The notes under the pieces are model-generated. The model was not told the origin of the DNA. It was given only the letters and a program-made list of their open reading frames with translations, and did not search any database. Shown here piece after piece: positions 42,284 through 49,987 of a DNA stretch of 64,000 nucleotides (its first letter is position 1; each line of letters opens with the position of its first letter). A program made the position numbers and the translations under genes. This DNA comes from Lactonifactor sp050944855 (GTDB taxonomy: Bacteria; Bacillota; Clostridia; Lachnospirales; Lachnospiraceae): NCBI GenBank assembly GCA_050944855.1, contig JBMNRU010000013.1, positions 8,494-72,493 on the forward strand, given 5' to 3'.

Positions 42284-43894
42284 ATGCAGTTAAGTGAACA
42301 GGGACTCATAAAAGATAAAAAACAGTGGGAGGAGGCCGGTTATCATCTGCCTCAGTATGACCGTGCAGCGATGATACGCAGAACGAAGGAGAATCCATTT
42401 TGGATTCATTTTGGCGCAGGCAATCTTTTTCGTGCCTACCAGGCCAATGTAGTGGAAGCATTGCTGAGTGATCAGATTCTGGACCGGGGCCTGATTGCGG
42501 TGGGGGACCATGAATCAAAGGAGCAGTTATTTTCTCCCCGGGATAATTACAGTATTCTGGTGACTTTAAAAGCAGATGGAACGGTAGATAAGACGGTGGT
42601 AGGCAGTATTGCCGAGGCATTGACCATAGACGCCGGTTATGACGCGGATTTTGCAAGAGTGAAAGAAATTTTTGAAAAAGATTCGCTGCAGATCGTAAGT
42701 TTTACCATTACAGAGAAAGGATATTCTCTGGTTACAGGTGATGGGTCTTATATGGATCCGGTAGAAGCAGATTTGAAAAATGGACCGGAGAAACCGGTAA
42801 GTTATATGGGTAAGATTACCGCTTTTTTATATGCACGTTATCAGGCAGGGAAGAAACCCATCGCCATGGTGAGCATGGACAATTGTTCTCACAATGGAAC
42901 AAAGCTGCATGATGCGGTTGCGGTGTTCGCAAAAAGTTGGGAAGAAAAAGGACTGGTGGAGAAGGACTTTGCGGCTTATATTCGTGATTCTGCGCAGTTG
43001 GCTTTCCCATGGACCATGATTGATAAGATCACGCCGAGACCGGATGCAAAAGTGGCGGATCTTTTAAGTAAAGACGGAATTTTGCATGTGCAGCCGATCA
43101 TCACAGAGAAAAAAACGTATATTGCACCGTTTGTGAATGCGGAAGAAGTACAGTATTTGGTGATCGAGGATACCTTCCCCAATGGACGCCCTGCACTGGA
43201 AAAAGGCGGTCTGATCTTTACAGACAGGGGAACGGTAGATAAGGTGGAAAAGATGAAGGTCTGTACTTGTCTCAATCCGATACATACAGCGTTAGCTGTA
43301 TTTGGGTGTCTTCTGGGCAGTGACCTGATTTCCGGTGAGATGAAGGATCCCGTCCTTTACAGGCTGGCAGAGAGGATCGGGTATACCGAAGGACTTCCTG
43401 TGGTAGTGAATCCGGGCGTATTAGATCCCAGAGAATTTATCGATACGGTATTAAAGGTAAGACTTCCGAATCCATTCATGCCGGATACGCCGCAGAGGAT
43501 CGCGACAGATACCTCTCAGAAGCTGGCGGTTCGTTTCGGAGAGACGATCAAGGCGTATGCAGCATCCGAAGACTTACAGGTATCTGATCTAAAAGGGATT
43601 CCGCTGGTCTTCGCAGGCTGGCTCCGCTATCTGATGGGAATAAATGATGAAGGAGAAGCATTTACACTGAGTGCAGATCCTCTTCTGGAGTCCGTGCGTC
43701 CGGTGGTTGCCGGATTGGTTCTGGGTGAGGAAGCAGAGGTGGAAAAGATCTTAAAGCCGGTTCTGGAAAGAGAGGATATCTTTGGCGTGAATCTCTATGA
43801 AGTGGGTCTGGCTGAAACGGTATGTCAGTATTTTCGGGAAATGATTGCGGGAAAAGGTGCGGTACGTACAACTCTGGAAAAATATGTGGTATAA
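42284..43894 (+). CDS. uxuB: Fructuronate reductase (mannitol dehydrogenase family)
   Basis: The ATG at 42284 gives 536 residues. The N-terminal Rossmann segment is FWIHFGAGNLFRAYQANVVE. MVSMDNCSHNGTKLHDAV and FPWTMIDKITPRPD are the conserved blocks of the long-chain mannitol dehydrogenase family, which includes fructuronate and tagaturonate reductases. Between uxuA and uxaC it is best read as D-fructuronate reductase, making D-mannonate with NADH. Confidence 0.92.
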   Translation: MQLSEQGLIKDKKQWEEAGYHLPQYDRAAMIRRTKENPFWIHFGAGNLFRAYQANVVEALLSDQILDRGLIAVGDHESKEQLFSPRDNYSILVTLKADGTVDKTVVGSIAEALTIDAGYDADFARVKEIFEKDSLQIVSFTITEKGYSLVTGDGSYMDPVEADLKNGPEKPVSYMGKITAFLYARYQAGKKPIAMVSMDNCSHNGTKLHDAVAVFAKSWEEKGLVEKDFAAYIRDSAQLAFPWTMIDKITPRPDAKVADLLSKDGILHVQPIITEKKTYIAPFVNAEEVQYLVIEDTFPNGRPALEKGGLIFTDRGTVDKVEKMKVCTCLNPIHTALAVFGCLLGSDLISGEMKDPVLYRLAERIGYTEGLPVVVNPGVLDPREFIDTVLKVRLPNPFMPDTPQRIATDTSQKLAVRFGETIKAYAASEDLQVSDLKGIPLVFAGWLRYLMGINDEGEAFTLSADPLLESVRPVVAGLVLGEEAEVEKILKPVLEREDIFGVNLYEVGLAETVCQYFREMIAGKGAVRTTLEKYVV

Positions 43895-43922
43895 TGAATG
43901 TAACTGCGAAAGGAGAATTGCG

Positions 43923-45329
43923 ATGAAACCATTTTTAGATGAAGATTTTTTGTTGTCTACCAAGACGGCGCAGAAGTTATACCATGAATATGCAGAAGTT
44001 ATGCCCGTGTTAGATTATCACTGTCATATTAATCCCCGGGAGATCTATGAAGACAGAAAATTTGATAATATCACACAAGTATGGCTGGGCGGAGATCATT
44101 ACAAATGGCGTCAGATGCGTTCCAATGGTATCGATGAGAGATATATTACCGGGGATGCCACGGATCGCGAAAAGTTTCAGAAATGGGCAGAGACCCTGGA
44201 AATGGCGATCGGCAATCCGCTGTATCATTGGAGTCATTTGGAATTAAAGAGATATTTTGGCTACGAAGGTTATTTAAGCGGAGATACAGCAGAAGAAGTA
44301 TGGAATCTTTGCAATGAAAAACTGAACCATGGTTTGACGGTTCGTCAGTTAATTAAAATGTCCCGTGTAACGTTGATCTGTACTACGGACGATCCTGTGG
44401 ATACTCTGGAATGGCACAAAAAAATTGCAGAGGACGAAAGTTTTGATGTACAGGTACTTCCGGCCTGGAGACCGGACAAGGCAATGAATCTGGAGAAGCC
44501 GGATTATAAGGATTATGTGGACCGGTTAAGTGAAGTATCCGGTATCCGGATTCACAGTTTTGCAGATTTGATGGACGCATTAAGGAACCGTATGGATTAT
44601 TTTGCAGCAGCTGGCTGCAGCGTGTCTGATCATGCTCTAGAATACGTGATGTATGCTCCTGCATCTGCAGAGGAAATAGAGAAAATATTTGCAAAACGTC
44701 TTGCGGGAGAGGCCGTTACAAAAGAAGAAGAAAAGAAATTTAAAACGGCGTATATGATCGCTCTTGGAAAAGAATATCATAAGAGAAACTGGGTAATGCA
44801 GTTGCATTACGGTGCAAAGCGAGACAATAACAGTAAGATTTTTGGCAGTTTAGGGCCGGATACCGGAGTGGATTGTATCAATAATTTTGCGCCTTCCTCT
44901 GAGATGGCAGATTATCTCAATGCTCTGGTTGTCAGTGATGAACTGCCAAAGACCATTCTTTATTCCCTAAATCCTGTGGATAATGCTGCAATAGGAAGTA
45001 TCATCGGCTGCTTCCAGGACAACAGTGCGGTAGGCAAAATCCAGCAGGGCAGCGCCTGGTGGTTCAATGACCATAAAGCGGGTATGACAGAGCAGCTGAC
45101 CTCACTGGCTAATCTGGGGCTGCTGGGAAACTTTATCGGTATGCTTACCGATTCCAGAAGTTTTCTGTCTTATACAAGGCATGAATATTTCCGCAGAATT
45201 TTGTGCGAACTTATTGGCGGCTGGGTGGAAAATGGGGAATATCCGGCAGATTATAAAGCGCTTGAGAAGATTATAAAGGGTATTTCCTACAATAACGCGG
45301 TAAGATATTTTGAGTTTAAGGTTTCCTAG
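43923..45329 (+). CDS. uxaC: Uronate isomerase
   Basis: The ATG at 43923 follows AAAGGAG. The 468-residue protein has the UxaC N-terminus MKPFLDEDFLLSTKTAQKLY, the DYHCHINPREI metal motif, TTDDPVDTLEWHKKI, and MQLHYGAKRDNN. The C-terminal GGWVENGEYPADYKAL is also typical. It converts D-glucuronate to D-fructuronate and D-galacturonate to D-tagaturonate. It completes a three-enzyme route to 2-keto-3-deoxygluconate; the KDG kinase and aldolase are not in the window. Confidence 0.96.
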   Translation: MKPFLDEDFLLSTKTAQKLYHEYAEVMPVLDYHCHINPREIYEDRKFDNITQVWLGGDHYKWRQMRSNGIDERYITGDATDREKFQKWAETLEMAIGNPLYHWSHLELKRYFGYEGYLSGDTAEEVWNLCNEKLNHGLTVRQLIKMSRVTLICTTDDPVDTLEWHKKIAEDESFDVQVLPAWRPDKAMNLEKPDYKDYVDRLSEVSGIRIHSFADLMDALRNRMDYFAAAGCSVSDHALEYVMYAPASAEEIEKIFAKRLAGEAVTKEEEKKFKTAYMIALGKEYHKRNWVMQLHYGAKRDNNSKIFGSLGPDTGVDCINNFAPSSEMADYLNALVVSDELPKTILYSLNPVDNAAIGSIIGCFQDNSAVGKIQQGSAWWFNDHKAGMTEQLTSLANLGLLGNFIGMLTDSRSFLSYTRHEYFRRILCELIGGWVENGEYPADYKALEKIIKGISYNNAVRYFEFKVS

Positions 45330-45337
45330 AAAACAAG

Positions 45338-45367
45338 TTGCTTTCTGTCCCTTCAACTGCGTATAAT
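45338..45367 (+). promoter_or_regulatory. Promoter of the aldo/keto reductase gene
   Basis: TTGCTT (45338-45343) and TATAAT (45362-45367) have 18-bp spacing. A small dyad, CTAATT-GTGAG-AATTAG (45368-45384), sits on the start point and could be an operator. Confidence 0.65.
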
Positions 45368-45491
45368 CTAATTGTGAGAATTAGAAATATGAGTTGGAGG
45401 GTTTTGCCTGAAACAGCAGAATGTACAGCTGTGCTTTGAAAAATGGGCGCTTCTGGTTTCCGGCAGAATGGTTTCTGAGAAAGGATGGATT

Positions 45492-46613
45492 ATGAGCGAA
45501 AAAAAATTGGGTTTTGGATTGATGAGACTGCCATCCCTGGATCCGAACGATCCGGGTAAGATTGATCTGGAATTGACAAAACAGATGGTAGATACTTTTT
45601 TGGAGAGAGGATTTACATATTTTGATACGGCCTGGATGTACTGTGCTTTTCAGAGTGAGCGGGCCATCAAGGCTGCATTAGTGGAGCGGCATCCAAGGGA
45701 CAGTTATACGCTGGCAACGAAGCTGCATTATAATTTTGTCCAGACAAAAGAAGACTGTGACCGTGTATTCCAGGAGCAGTTGGAAAAAACGGGAGTTTCC
45801 TATTTTGACTATTATCTGATCCATGATGTGAATATGCACTCTTATGATAAATATAAGGAACTGGACTGTTTTGCCTGGTTAAAAGAAAAGCAGCGGCAGG
45901 GTCTGGTTAAGCATATCGGCTTTTCCTTCCACGACAGTGCGGATATGCTGGAAAAAGTGCTTTCCGAGCAGACCGAAATGGAGTTTGTACAGCTGCAGAT
46001 CAACTACATTGACTGGGATAATCCGGGAGTGCAGTCCGGTGAATGTTATCATGTGGCAGCCCGCCATGGCGTTCCGGTGATCGTAATGGAACCGGCAAAG
46101 GGCGGAACCCTGGTACAGGTGCCAAAAGAGGTAGAAGATTTGTTCAAATCTCATGCGCCAGATCGGTCAGTAGCATCTTGGGCAATCCGTTATGCGGCAA
46201 GTCTGGATAATGTAAAAATGGTACTGAGCGGTATGAGCAGTATGGAACAGGTGTTAGACAACACCAATTATATGGCGGATTTCCAGCCGTTGACCGAAGA
46301 AGAAAGACGGATTATAGCAGAAGCGGTAAAATTAATTAACTCCAATATCGCCATTCCGTGTACCGGATGTTCTTACTGTACAGATGGATGTCCTATGGAG
46401 ATTGCCATACCGAAATATTTTGCATTATATAACGCAGATAAGCAGGAACTAAAAGACAAACCTTTCACTCCGCAGGGCGGATATTATGAGCATCTGACGA
46501 AAGTCTTCGGCAAAGCCAGTGACTGTATCGCCTGCGGTCAATGCGAAGACATATGTCCGCAGCACCTGCCCATCATCAAACATCTAAAAGAAGTAGCAGA
46601 ATACTTTGAGTAA
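45492..46613 (+). CDS. Aldo/keto reductase with C-terminal 4Fe-4S ferredoxin domain
   Basis: The ATG at 45492, with AAAGGATGG upstream, is preferred over that at 45468. The 373-residue protein begins with the aldo/keto reductase barrel (GFGLMRLPSLDPN, FDTAWMY, YYLIHDVN). The tail contains CTGCSYCTDGCPMEI and CIACGQCEDICPQHLPI, two cluster motifs. Such fused proteins are common in clostridia and may use ferredoxin as well as NAD(P)H. It has its own promoter after the uronate genes, so a sugar-acid or aldehyde substrate is possible but unproven. Confidence 0.92.
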   Translation: MSEKKLGFGLMRLPSLDPNDPGKIDLELTKQMVDTFLERGFTYFDTAWMYCAFQSERAIKAALVERHPRDSYTLATKLHYNFVQTKEDCDRVFQEQLEKTGVSYFDYYLIHDVNMHSYDKYKELDCFAWLKEKQRQGLVKHIGFSFHDSADMLEKVLSEQTEMEFVQLQINYIDWDNPGVQSGECYHVAARHGVPVIVMEPAKGGTLVQVPKEVEDLFKSHAPDRSVASWAIRYAASLDNVKMVLSGMSSMEQVLDNTNYMADFQPLTEEERRIIAEAVKLINSNIAIPCTGCSYCTDGCPMEIAIPKYFALYNADKQELKDKPFTPQGGYYEHLTKVFGKASDCIACGQCEDICPQHLPIIKHLKEVAEYFE

Positions 46614-46815
46614 ACAACGAGTCATGCAGCTGCAATTCGCATGCTTGCATGAGAAATTGCAGATATATGACGAGTGTCCATCATGAGAAACGAAAGAGCG
46701 AAAGCTCGAGAGTTTTGAATGATGCGGATGCGGGAGCTTGAAAAGCGAAGCATCTGGGTTTACGAAAGAACAACGAGTCATGCGCAAGAGAAACGAAAGA
46801 GCGAAAGCTCGAGAG
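46613..46815. repeat. Duplicated intergenic repeat with hairpins
   Basis: The 15-nt block AACAACGAGTCATGC occurs at 46613-46627 and 46769-46783. A 28-nt block occurs identically at 46685-46712 and 46788-46815; its core GAGC-GAAA-GCTC is a stem with a GNRA-type tetraloop. Between the first copies lies a compound hairpin: CTGCAATT/AATTGCAG (46630-46637 with 46655-46662) enclosing CATGC/GCATG. This looks like a dispersed intergenic repeat family or structured leader. No gene is seen. Confidence 0.7.
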
Positions 46816-46848
46816 CGGGTTGCTATTATACGGAAAGGAGTTAGCAGT

Positions 46849-47604
46849 ATGTATCAGTTATGGGAAGATTTAAAGAAATTAAAAAGTTACCGTTGGGTGG
46901 AGCTTTCTCACTCCCTGAATAATGACAGTCCTTATTGGGCGGGGATTCCTGAGGGATCTGTGGAACTTTCTAAAACAGTGTATGACTGGGGCAACCCTAT
47001 GCTGGACTGCCTGATTCAGACCTTTAAGTTTCCGGGACAGTTTGGTACGCATATCGATTTCCCAGGTCATTTTGCAAAGGATGCGGAGTTATCAGAGAAA
47101 TATGGAGTCAAAGATCTGGCATTTCCGTTAGTAGTGATTGATATTACAGAGAAAGTAAAAGAAGATATTCATTATGCAGTGAAAGCAGATGATATCAAAG
47201 AGTGGGAAGCAAAGTATGGCCCTATTCCTGACGGTGCTTTTGTTGCATTGCGTACCGGATGGAGTTCTCGCTGGCCGGATATGGATGCTATTTCTAACTA
47301 TGATGAAGAAGGCGGAGAACATTTTCCAGGCTGGTCTATGGAAGCATTGAAATATATATATGAAGAAAGAAATGCAGCAGCCAATGGACATGAGACTTTG
47401 GATACTGACGCATCTGAAGAAGCGGCAAAAGCCGGCGATCTGGCATGTGAGCGTTACTTATTGACGAAAGGGAAACTGCAGATTGAGGTTTTATGTAACC
47501 TGGATCAGGTACCGGAAGCAGGTGCCATTCTCTTTGCAGCATACCCGCCTATTGAAGGCGCAACCGGTTTGCCGGTTCGTGTGTGGGCCATTGTAGAAGA
47601 ATAG
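46849..47604 (+). CDS. Cyclase family protein (kynurenine formamidase-like)
   Basis: The ATG at 46849 follows GGAAAGGAG. The 251-residue protein has WVELSHSLNNDSPYW at the N-terminus and the metal motif QFGTHIDFPGHF near residue 63. The later segments LRTGWSSRWPD and LPVRVWAIVEE are typical of the cyclase/KynB family. Members hydrolyse amide, carbamate or lactone bonds using zinc or manganese. Position after uronate genes suggests a sugar-acid lactone or similar; the repeat-rich leader may influence expression. Confidence 0.88.
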   Translation: MYQLWEDLKKLKSYRWVELSHSLNNDSPYWAGIPEGSVELSKTVYDWGNPMLDCLIQTFKFPGQFGTHIDFPGHFAKDAELSEKYGVKDLAFPLVVIDITEKVKEDIHYAVKADDIKEWEAKYGPIPDGAFVALRTGWSSRWPDMDAISNYDEEGGEHFPGWSMEALKYIYEERNAAANGHETLDTDASEEAAKAGDLACERYLLTKGKLQIEVLCNLDQVPEAGAILFAAYPPIEGATGLPVRVWAIVEE

Positions 47605-47660
47605 AGAGTATTATATGTTCATTTAAAAGAAAAACGGGCAGCTCGAAGTTAAGTCAAAGC

Positions 47661-47698
47661 AAACCCCCGAAGAGTGTGGCAGCTCTTTGGGGGTTCTT
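47661..47698 (+). terminator. Terminator after the cyclase gene
   Basis: AACCCCC (47662-47668) with GGGGGTT (47689-47695), extended by AAGAG/CTCTT, ends in TCTTCT. It separates the cyclase gene from the convergent aspS. Confidence 0.8.
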
Positions 47699-47732
47699 CT
47701 GTGTTTTTTATTATTGGCATTTGCATTAAAAT

Positions 47733-49484
47733 TTAGTCGCGAACTTTGATATGCACTTCACGAAGCTGCATTTCTGTTACTTCGCCGGGAGCGCCGCACA
47801 TCAGATCCTGTGCGTTTCCATTCATTGGGAATGGGATGACTTCACGGATGTTTTCTTCGTCGCATAATAACATGACGATGCGGTCAATGCCGGGAGCCAT
47901 ACCTGCGTGAGGCGGAGCACCAAACTGGAACGCATTGTACAGTGCGCCGAACTTTTTCTGCAGATCTTCTTCTGTATAGCCGGCGATTTCAAATGCCTTG
48001 ATCATAATATCCAGGTTGTGGTTTCTGACAGCGCCGGAGGAGAGTTCGATGCCGTTGCATACGATGTCATACTGATAAGCCAGTATTTCTTCCGGATCTT
48101 TTGTATTTAACGCTTCCAGACCTCCCTGCGGCATGGAAAATGGGTTATGTGTGAAGATATATTGTTTTTCTTCTTTGTCATATTCGTACATTGGAAAATC
48201 GTTCACATAGCAGAAACGGTATGCGTTCTTTTCTATGATATCCAGACGTTTGCCCAGTTCGTTACGAAGCTGTCCTGCAAATGCAGCGGCACGTTCTTCC
48301 TTGTCCGCAATGAAGAAAATGGTGTCGCCGGCAGCTAAGCCTGCAATTTCTGCAATCTCACCCTTCATGTCATCGGGGATGAATTTATCAATAGGGCCTT
48401 TGTAGCTTCCGTCTTCCATTACCTCCAGATATCCCAGGCCGCCCATGCCGATGGAAGTAGCAAACTTTAACAGCTTTTCGTGGAAACCTTTGGACATATC
48501 TGCATGGACTTTGATAGCACGTACCGTCTTTTTGTGGAATGGCTTAAACGTGCATCTCTGGAAGAAATCTGTAACATCTACGATACGCAGCGGGTTGCGA
48601 AGATCCGGTTTATCAGAACCGAATTCCAGCATAGCCTGTTTATAGCTGATAATAGGGAAGGGAGTCTGTGTAACCTCAAAGCCTTCCGGAGCAAATTTTT
48701 TAAATGTTTCAGAGAGAACCTTTTCTCCTACATAGAATACATCCTCCTGTGTGGCGAAGCTCATCTCAAAATCCAGCTGATAGAATTCTCCCGGGGAACG
48801 GTCAGCACGGGCATCCTCATCACGGAAACAAGGTGCGATCTGGAAATACTTATCAAAACCGGATACCATCAGCAGCTGCTTGTACTGCTGCGGAGCCTGT
48901 GGCAGTGCGTAAAATTTGCCCTTAAATTTCCGGGACGGTACAATATAGTCTCTGGCTCCCTCCGGAGAAGAGGCACAGAGAATAGGAGTCTGTATTTCCA
49001 AGAATCCCATATCTGTCATTTGCTGCCGGATGTAGCTGATGATCTGAGAACGCAGAATCATATGATCTCTTACTTTCTGGTTTCTCAGGTCCAGATAACG
49101 ATATTTCAGTCGAACATCCTCACGGGTTTCTTTGGATGTCATAATTTCAAATGGGAGCTGTTTGTATACTTTTCCCAATACTTCTACGGAGTGTGCTTCC
49201 ATCTCAATGGTTCCGGTAGGAATCTTTGGATTATATGTCTCTGCGTCACGATGCTCGATGGGACCCTGAATAGATACACAGTCTTCCTTGTTTAGTCCCT
49301 CCAACAGGCTGGTGTCACGCATTACGATCTGCAGAACGCCGTACATATCTCTTAAATCAATAAAAGATACACCGCCGTGATCACGGATGTTCTCAACCCA
49401 GCCGGCAACCTTAAGCGTTTTTCCTACGTCTTCTTCGGTGATATGGTTTAGTGTTTGGCTTCGATACTTGCTTGTAAGTTCCAT
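47733..49484 (-). CDS. aspS: Aspartyl-tRNA synthetase
   Basis: The 583-residue length is that of bacterial-type AspRS with the GAD insertion. An OB-fold anticodon domain is N-terminal (about 1-110; VAGWVENIRDHGGVSFIDLRD). Class II motif 2 appears as FQIAPCFRDEDARADR and motif 3 as GMAPGIDRIVMLL. The ATG is preceded by AGGAGG. A T-box leader lies upstream. Whether it charges only tRNA-Asp or also tRNA-Asn cannot be told from the motifs I can see. Confidence 0.97.
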   Translation of the reverse strand: MELTSKYRSQTLNHITEEDVGKTLKVAGWVENIRDHGGVSFIDLRDMYGVLQIVMRDTSLLEGLNKEDCVSIQGPIEHRDAETYNPKIPTGTIEMEAHSVEVLGKVYKQLPFEIMTSKETREDVRLKYRYLDLRNQKVRDHMILRSQIISYIRQQMTDMGFLEIQTPILCASSPEGARDYIVPSRKFKGKFYALPQAPQQYKQLLMVSGFDKYFQIAPCFRDEDARADRSPGEFYQLDFEMSFATQEDVFYVGEKVLSETFKKFAPEGFEVTQTPFPIISYKQAMLEFGSDKPDLRNPLRIVDVTDFFQRCTFKPFHKKTVRAIKVHADMSKGFHEKLLKFATSIGMGGLGYLEVMEDGSYKGPIDKFIPDDMKGEIAEIAGLAAGDTIFFIADKEERAAAFAGQLRNELGKRLDIIEKNAYRFCYVNDFPMYEYDKEEKQYIFTHNPFSMPQGGLEALNTKDPEEILAYQYDIVCNGIELSSGAVRNHNLDIMIKAFEIAGYTEEDLQKKFGALYNAFQFGAPPHAGMAPGIDRIVMLLCDEENIREVIPFPMNGNAQDLMCGAPGEVTEMQLREVHIKVRD

Positions 49485-49604
49485 AATTTCCTCCTGTTAT
49501 ATAAAATAGTAGAATATATTGCGCATGGTTTCAAAAAGAGCTGACAGCTGCCGGCAAGCAGTCAGTTGTGCAGGTTTTGCCTGTTTTATGACTTTCCGGC
49601 AAAT

Positions 49605-49875
49605 AAAAAAAGCCCATCCTGAACGCTGCGCTCAGGACGAACAATCATGTCCGCGGTACCACCTGAATTACTGTCTTGCAGTCTCTCATTGGTTTGAAAA
49701 ACCTTGCTGTTTGTCGCACAGCGCACGGCGCACCTACTGATGCAGCAGCGAATCTGCTCATGTTCGGATTGCAGCTGTTAGAGTGTTATTCACGCAAATT
49801 CACTTTATGGAGTTCTCACTGTCCTCCACTCACTGGGAACGATAAGTTGCGCTACTTCTCTCCGTCATCGCCATT
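49605..49875 (-). ncRNA. T-box leader of aspS
   Basis: On the minus strand the T-box sequence GGTGGTACCGCGG lies at 49663-49651. It is followed by a terminator, CGTCCTGAGCG/CGTTCAGGATG with a T7 tail (about 49640-49605). Upstream is a stem I region with GAGAAGTAG (about 49860-49852) and the distal CCAGTGAG...GTGAGAACTCC pattern. Uncharged tRNA would stabilise the antiterminator and switch aspS on. The residues after the GAA of the specifier loop read TAACA, so the specifier may be AAC (49787-49785), an asparagine codon, rather than GAC for aspartate. The specifier call is tentative; the T-box call is firm. It occupies most of the 503-bp gap. Confidence 0.92.
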
Positions 49876-49881
49876 GAACCA

Positions 49882-49910
49882 ATTATATCCCACCATTTTT
49901 TCCTTGTCAA
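49882..49910 (-). promoter_or_regulatory. Promoter of the aspS T-box leader
   Basis: On the minus strand a perfect TTGACA (49910-49905) and TATAAT (49887-49882) are 17 bp apart. Transcription should begin near 49875. Confidence 0.88.
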
Positions 49911-49935
49911 CGTGCTTTTGGTAGATTTTTGAATG

Positions 49936-49965
49936 AAAAAGACCCGCCGCATAAGCGGCAGGCCC
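49936..49965 (-). terminator. Terminator of carB
   Basis: On the minus strand the GC-rich stem GCCTGCCGC-TTAT-GCGGCGGGT is followed by CTTTTTC. It lies 22 bp beyond the carB stop codon and just before the aspS promoter. Confidence 0.82.
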
Positions 49966-49987
49966 TCAATTGTTTCTGTGTGAAATC

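Noticed and set aside
45386..45450. Short leader peptide before the aldo/keto reductase
   Set aside because: A 16-codon frame exists from the ATG near 45390, but its start lacks a ribosome binding site and no attenuator structure follows.
48480..49295. 271-residue plus-strand frame opposite aspS
   Set aside because: It is the complement of a firm AspRS gene, with no start signal or domain.
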